Origin: an uncultured Clostridia bacterium
Lineage (GTDB): Bacteria > Bacillota_A > Clostridia > Christensenellales > Aristaeellaceae
Direction of reading: 5' to 3'
Assembly: GCA_947166205.1 (NCBI GenBank)
Contig: CAMVDI010000107.1
Location: forward strand, 1-6,480
Length of the DNA: 6,480 bases
The notes below the pieces were generated by a model, which worked only from the letters and a program-made list of their open reading frames with translations, searched no databases and was not told the origin of the DNA. Position numbers and translations under genes: made by a program. Positions 5,804-6,480 of this stretch are shown in pieces (positions within the stretch are counted from its first letter, which is position 1; each line of letters begins with the position of its first letter).

Positions 5804-6480
5804 TTATCCGAGAACAGCGCGGAGCGTCTTCCGGACGGCGCCGGGGCCCTCCAGCATGGCGGCGAAATCCGCCCGGACTTTGGCGGCCAGCGGCGTGGCG
5901 GTCAGATCCACGGCGAAGAGCGCCGGATCGGCCAGGAGCGGGTCCAGCTTTCCTTCCGCGGAGGCGGGATCTCCCAGCCGGATGCCGGAAAGGGCCTCCG
6001 TAAGCCGGGGAAGCAGCGGATCCGGGCTGAGCTCAAAGGCGTTCCCCTCATCGTCCACGGCCAGCAGATACCGCATCCATCCGGCGATGGCCAGGGGAAT
6101 GGCGGTCAGGGAACCGGGATCCCTGCCGGGATCCGCCAGATAGCTTTTCACGGTTTCCCCGAACCGGATCGGAACCTTCTGGCTCGTGTCGCAGGCGATG
6201 CGCTGAGGTGTATCCGGCATGAAGGGATTGGGCAGCCGCGTGTTCACGACGGTATCGATAAACGCTTTCGGGCTGATGACGCCGGGATCCGTCACCACCG
6301 GGAGACCCTCCGTGTATCCGATGGTCCGGATCAGGCGGACCAGATCCGGATCCTTCATTTCATCGCTGATCCGGGTATAGCCCAGCAGGCAGCCGAAAAC
6401 GGCCAGGGCGGTATGCAGCGGATTGAGACAGGTGGTCACCTTCATCCGCTCCACCCGGTTCACGGTATCCCGGTCGGTAA
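5804..6480 (-). CDS. Mannitol dehydrogenase/fructuronate reductase family enzyme, C-terminal part (5' end outside window)
   Basis: The last 224 residues are present; the reading frame stays open to the right edge, so the GTG at 6463-6461 is internal. Members of this polyol-specific long-chain dehydrogenase family use NAD(P)H to interconvert keto-sugars or keto-acids with alcohols, for example D-fructuronate and D-mannonate in glucuronate breakdown (UxuB). The visible part begins TDRDTVNRVERMKVTTCLNP and continues LHTALAVFGCLLGY. The Lys at 6442-6440, Asn at 6424-6422 and His at 6415-6413 correspond to the family's catalytic K...N..H cluster. The later stretch VNTRLPNPFMPDTPQRIACD, followed by TSQKVPIRFGET, matches the C-terminal domain, where NP and the K-P-R run are typical. 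The motif wording favours the mannonate/fructuronate branch over mannitol dehydrogenase, but the N-terminal Rossmann domain is not visible, so substrate is uncertain. The protein is soluble and cytoplasmic. The gene converges on the MATE gene. Confidence 0.85.
   Translation of the reverse strand, partial: TDRDTVNRVERMKVTTCLNPLHTALAVFGCLLGYTRISDEMKDPDLVRLIRTIGYTEGLPVVTDPGVISPKAFIDTVVNTRLPNPFMPDTPQRIACDTSQKVPIRFGETVKSYLADPGRDPGSLTAIPLAIAGWMRYLLAVDDEGNAFELSPDPLLPRLTEALSGIRLGDPASAEGKLDPLLADPALFAVDLTATPLAAKVRADFAAMLEGPGAVRKTLRAVLG

Noticed and set aside
5436..6143. A plus-strand frame spanning the end of the MATE gene, the hairpins and the dehydrogenase gene
   Set aside because: It overlaps two supported genes in wrong frames and translates hairpin repeats; there is no family resemblance.
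1..6480. A new multi-gene system, mobile element, CRISPR array or RNA gene
   Set aside because: Every sizeable coding region belongs to a known family, and I found no transposase, direct-repeat array, attachment site, tRNA or rRNA. The pnp and dehydrogenase genes are incomplete only because the window ends there.

Overview
This window looks like an ordinary chromosomal segment of a high-GC member of the Bacillota (Clostridia-like). The base composition is GC-rich throughout, roughly 60% or a little more by eye. The support for this lineage is a ruvX gene followed directly by a DUF1292 (YrzB-type) gene, strong AGGAGG-type ribosome binding sites, hairpin-plus-T-run terminators, and a potassium-dependent, sodium-type membrane pyrophosphatase. 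The lineage is an inference from gene content, not from a marker gene.

Layout from left to right. Positions 1-692 hold the 3' end of pnp (polynucleotide phosphorylase), closed by a hairpin terminator. Positions 844-1620 hold a tight two-gene unit: ruvX/yqgF (Holliday junction resolvase-like, pre-16S rRNA maturation) and a small acidic DUF1292 protein, with 3 nt between them. A near-consensus sigma-70/sigma-A promoter at 1657-1685 then drives hppA (1767-3893), a complete 708-residue membrane-bound pyrophosphatase. That gene ends in a textbook T7 terminator. A 232-nt gap (3945-4176) contains a possible weak promoter and a hairpin leader but no convincing gene. It is followed by a MATE-family efflux transporter (4177-5616).

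The MATE gene converges on a minus-strand gene (5804-6480, cut by the right window edge). That gene encodes the C-terminal part of a mannitol dehydrogenase/fructuronate reductase-family enzyme, which suggests hexuronate or polyol catabolism. Three inverted repeats lie between the convergent stops: a bidirectional terminator, a 23-bp near-perfect hairpin, and a short GC hairpin.

The genes do not form one pathway. They are housekeeping RNA metabolism (pnp, ruvX), an energy-conserving ion pump (hppA), an exporter (MATE) and a sugar-acid enzyme, each apparently transcribed separately. I see no mobile element, CRISPR array, tRNA, rRNA or defence locus, and no credible new multi-gene system. The points most worth a second look are the variant signature residues of the pyrophosphatase, the hairpin stack between the convergent genes, the leader ahead of the MATE gene, and a four-codon reading frame overlapping the ruvX start.
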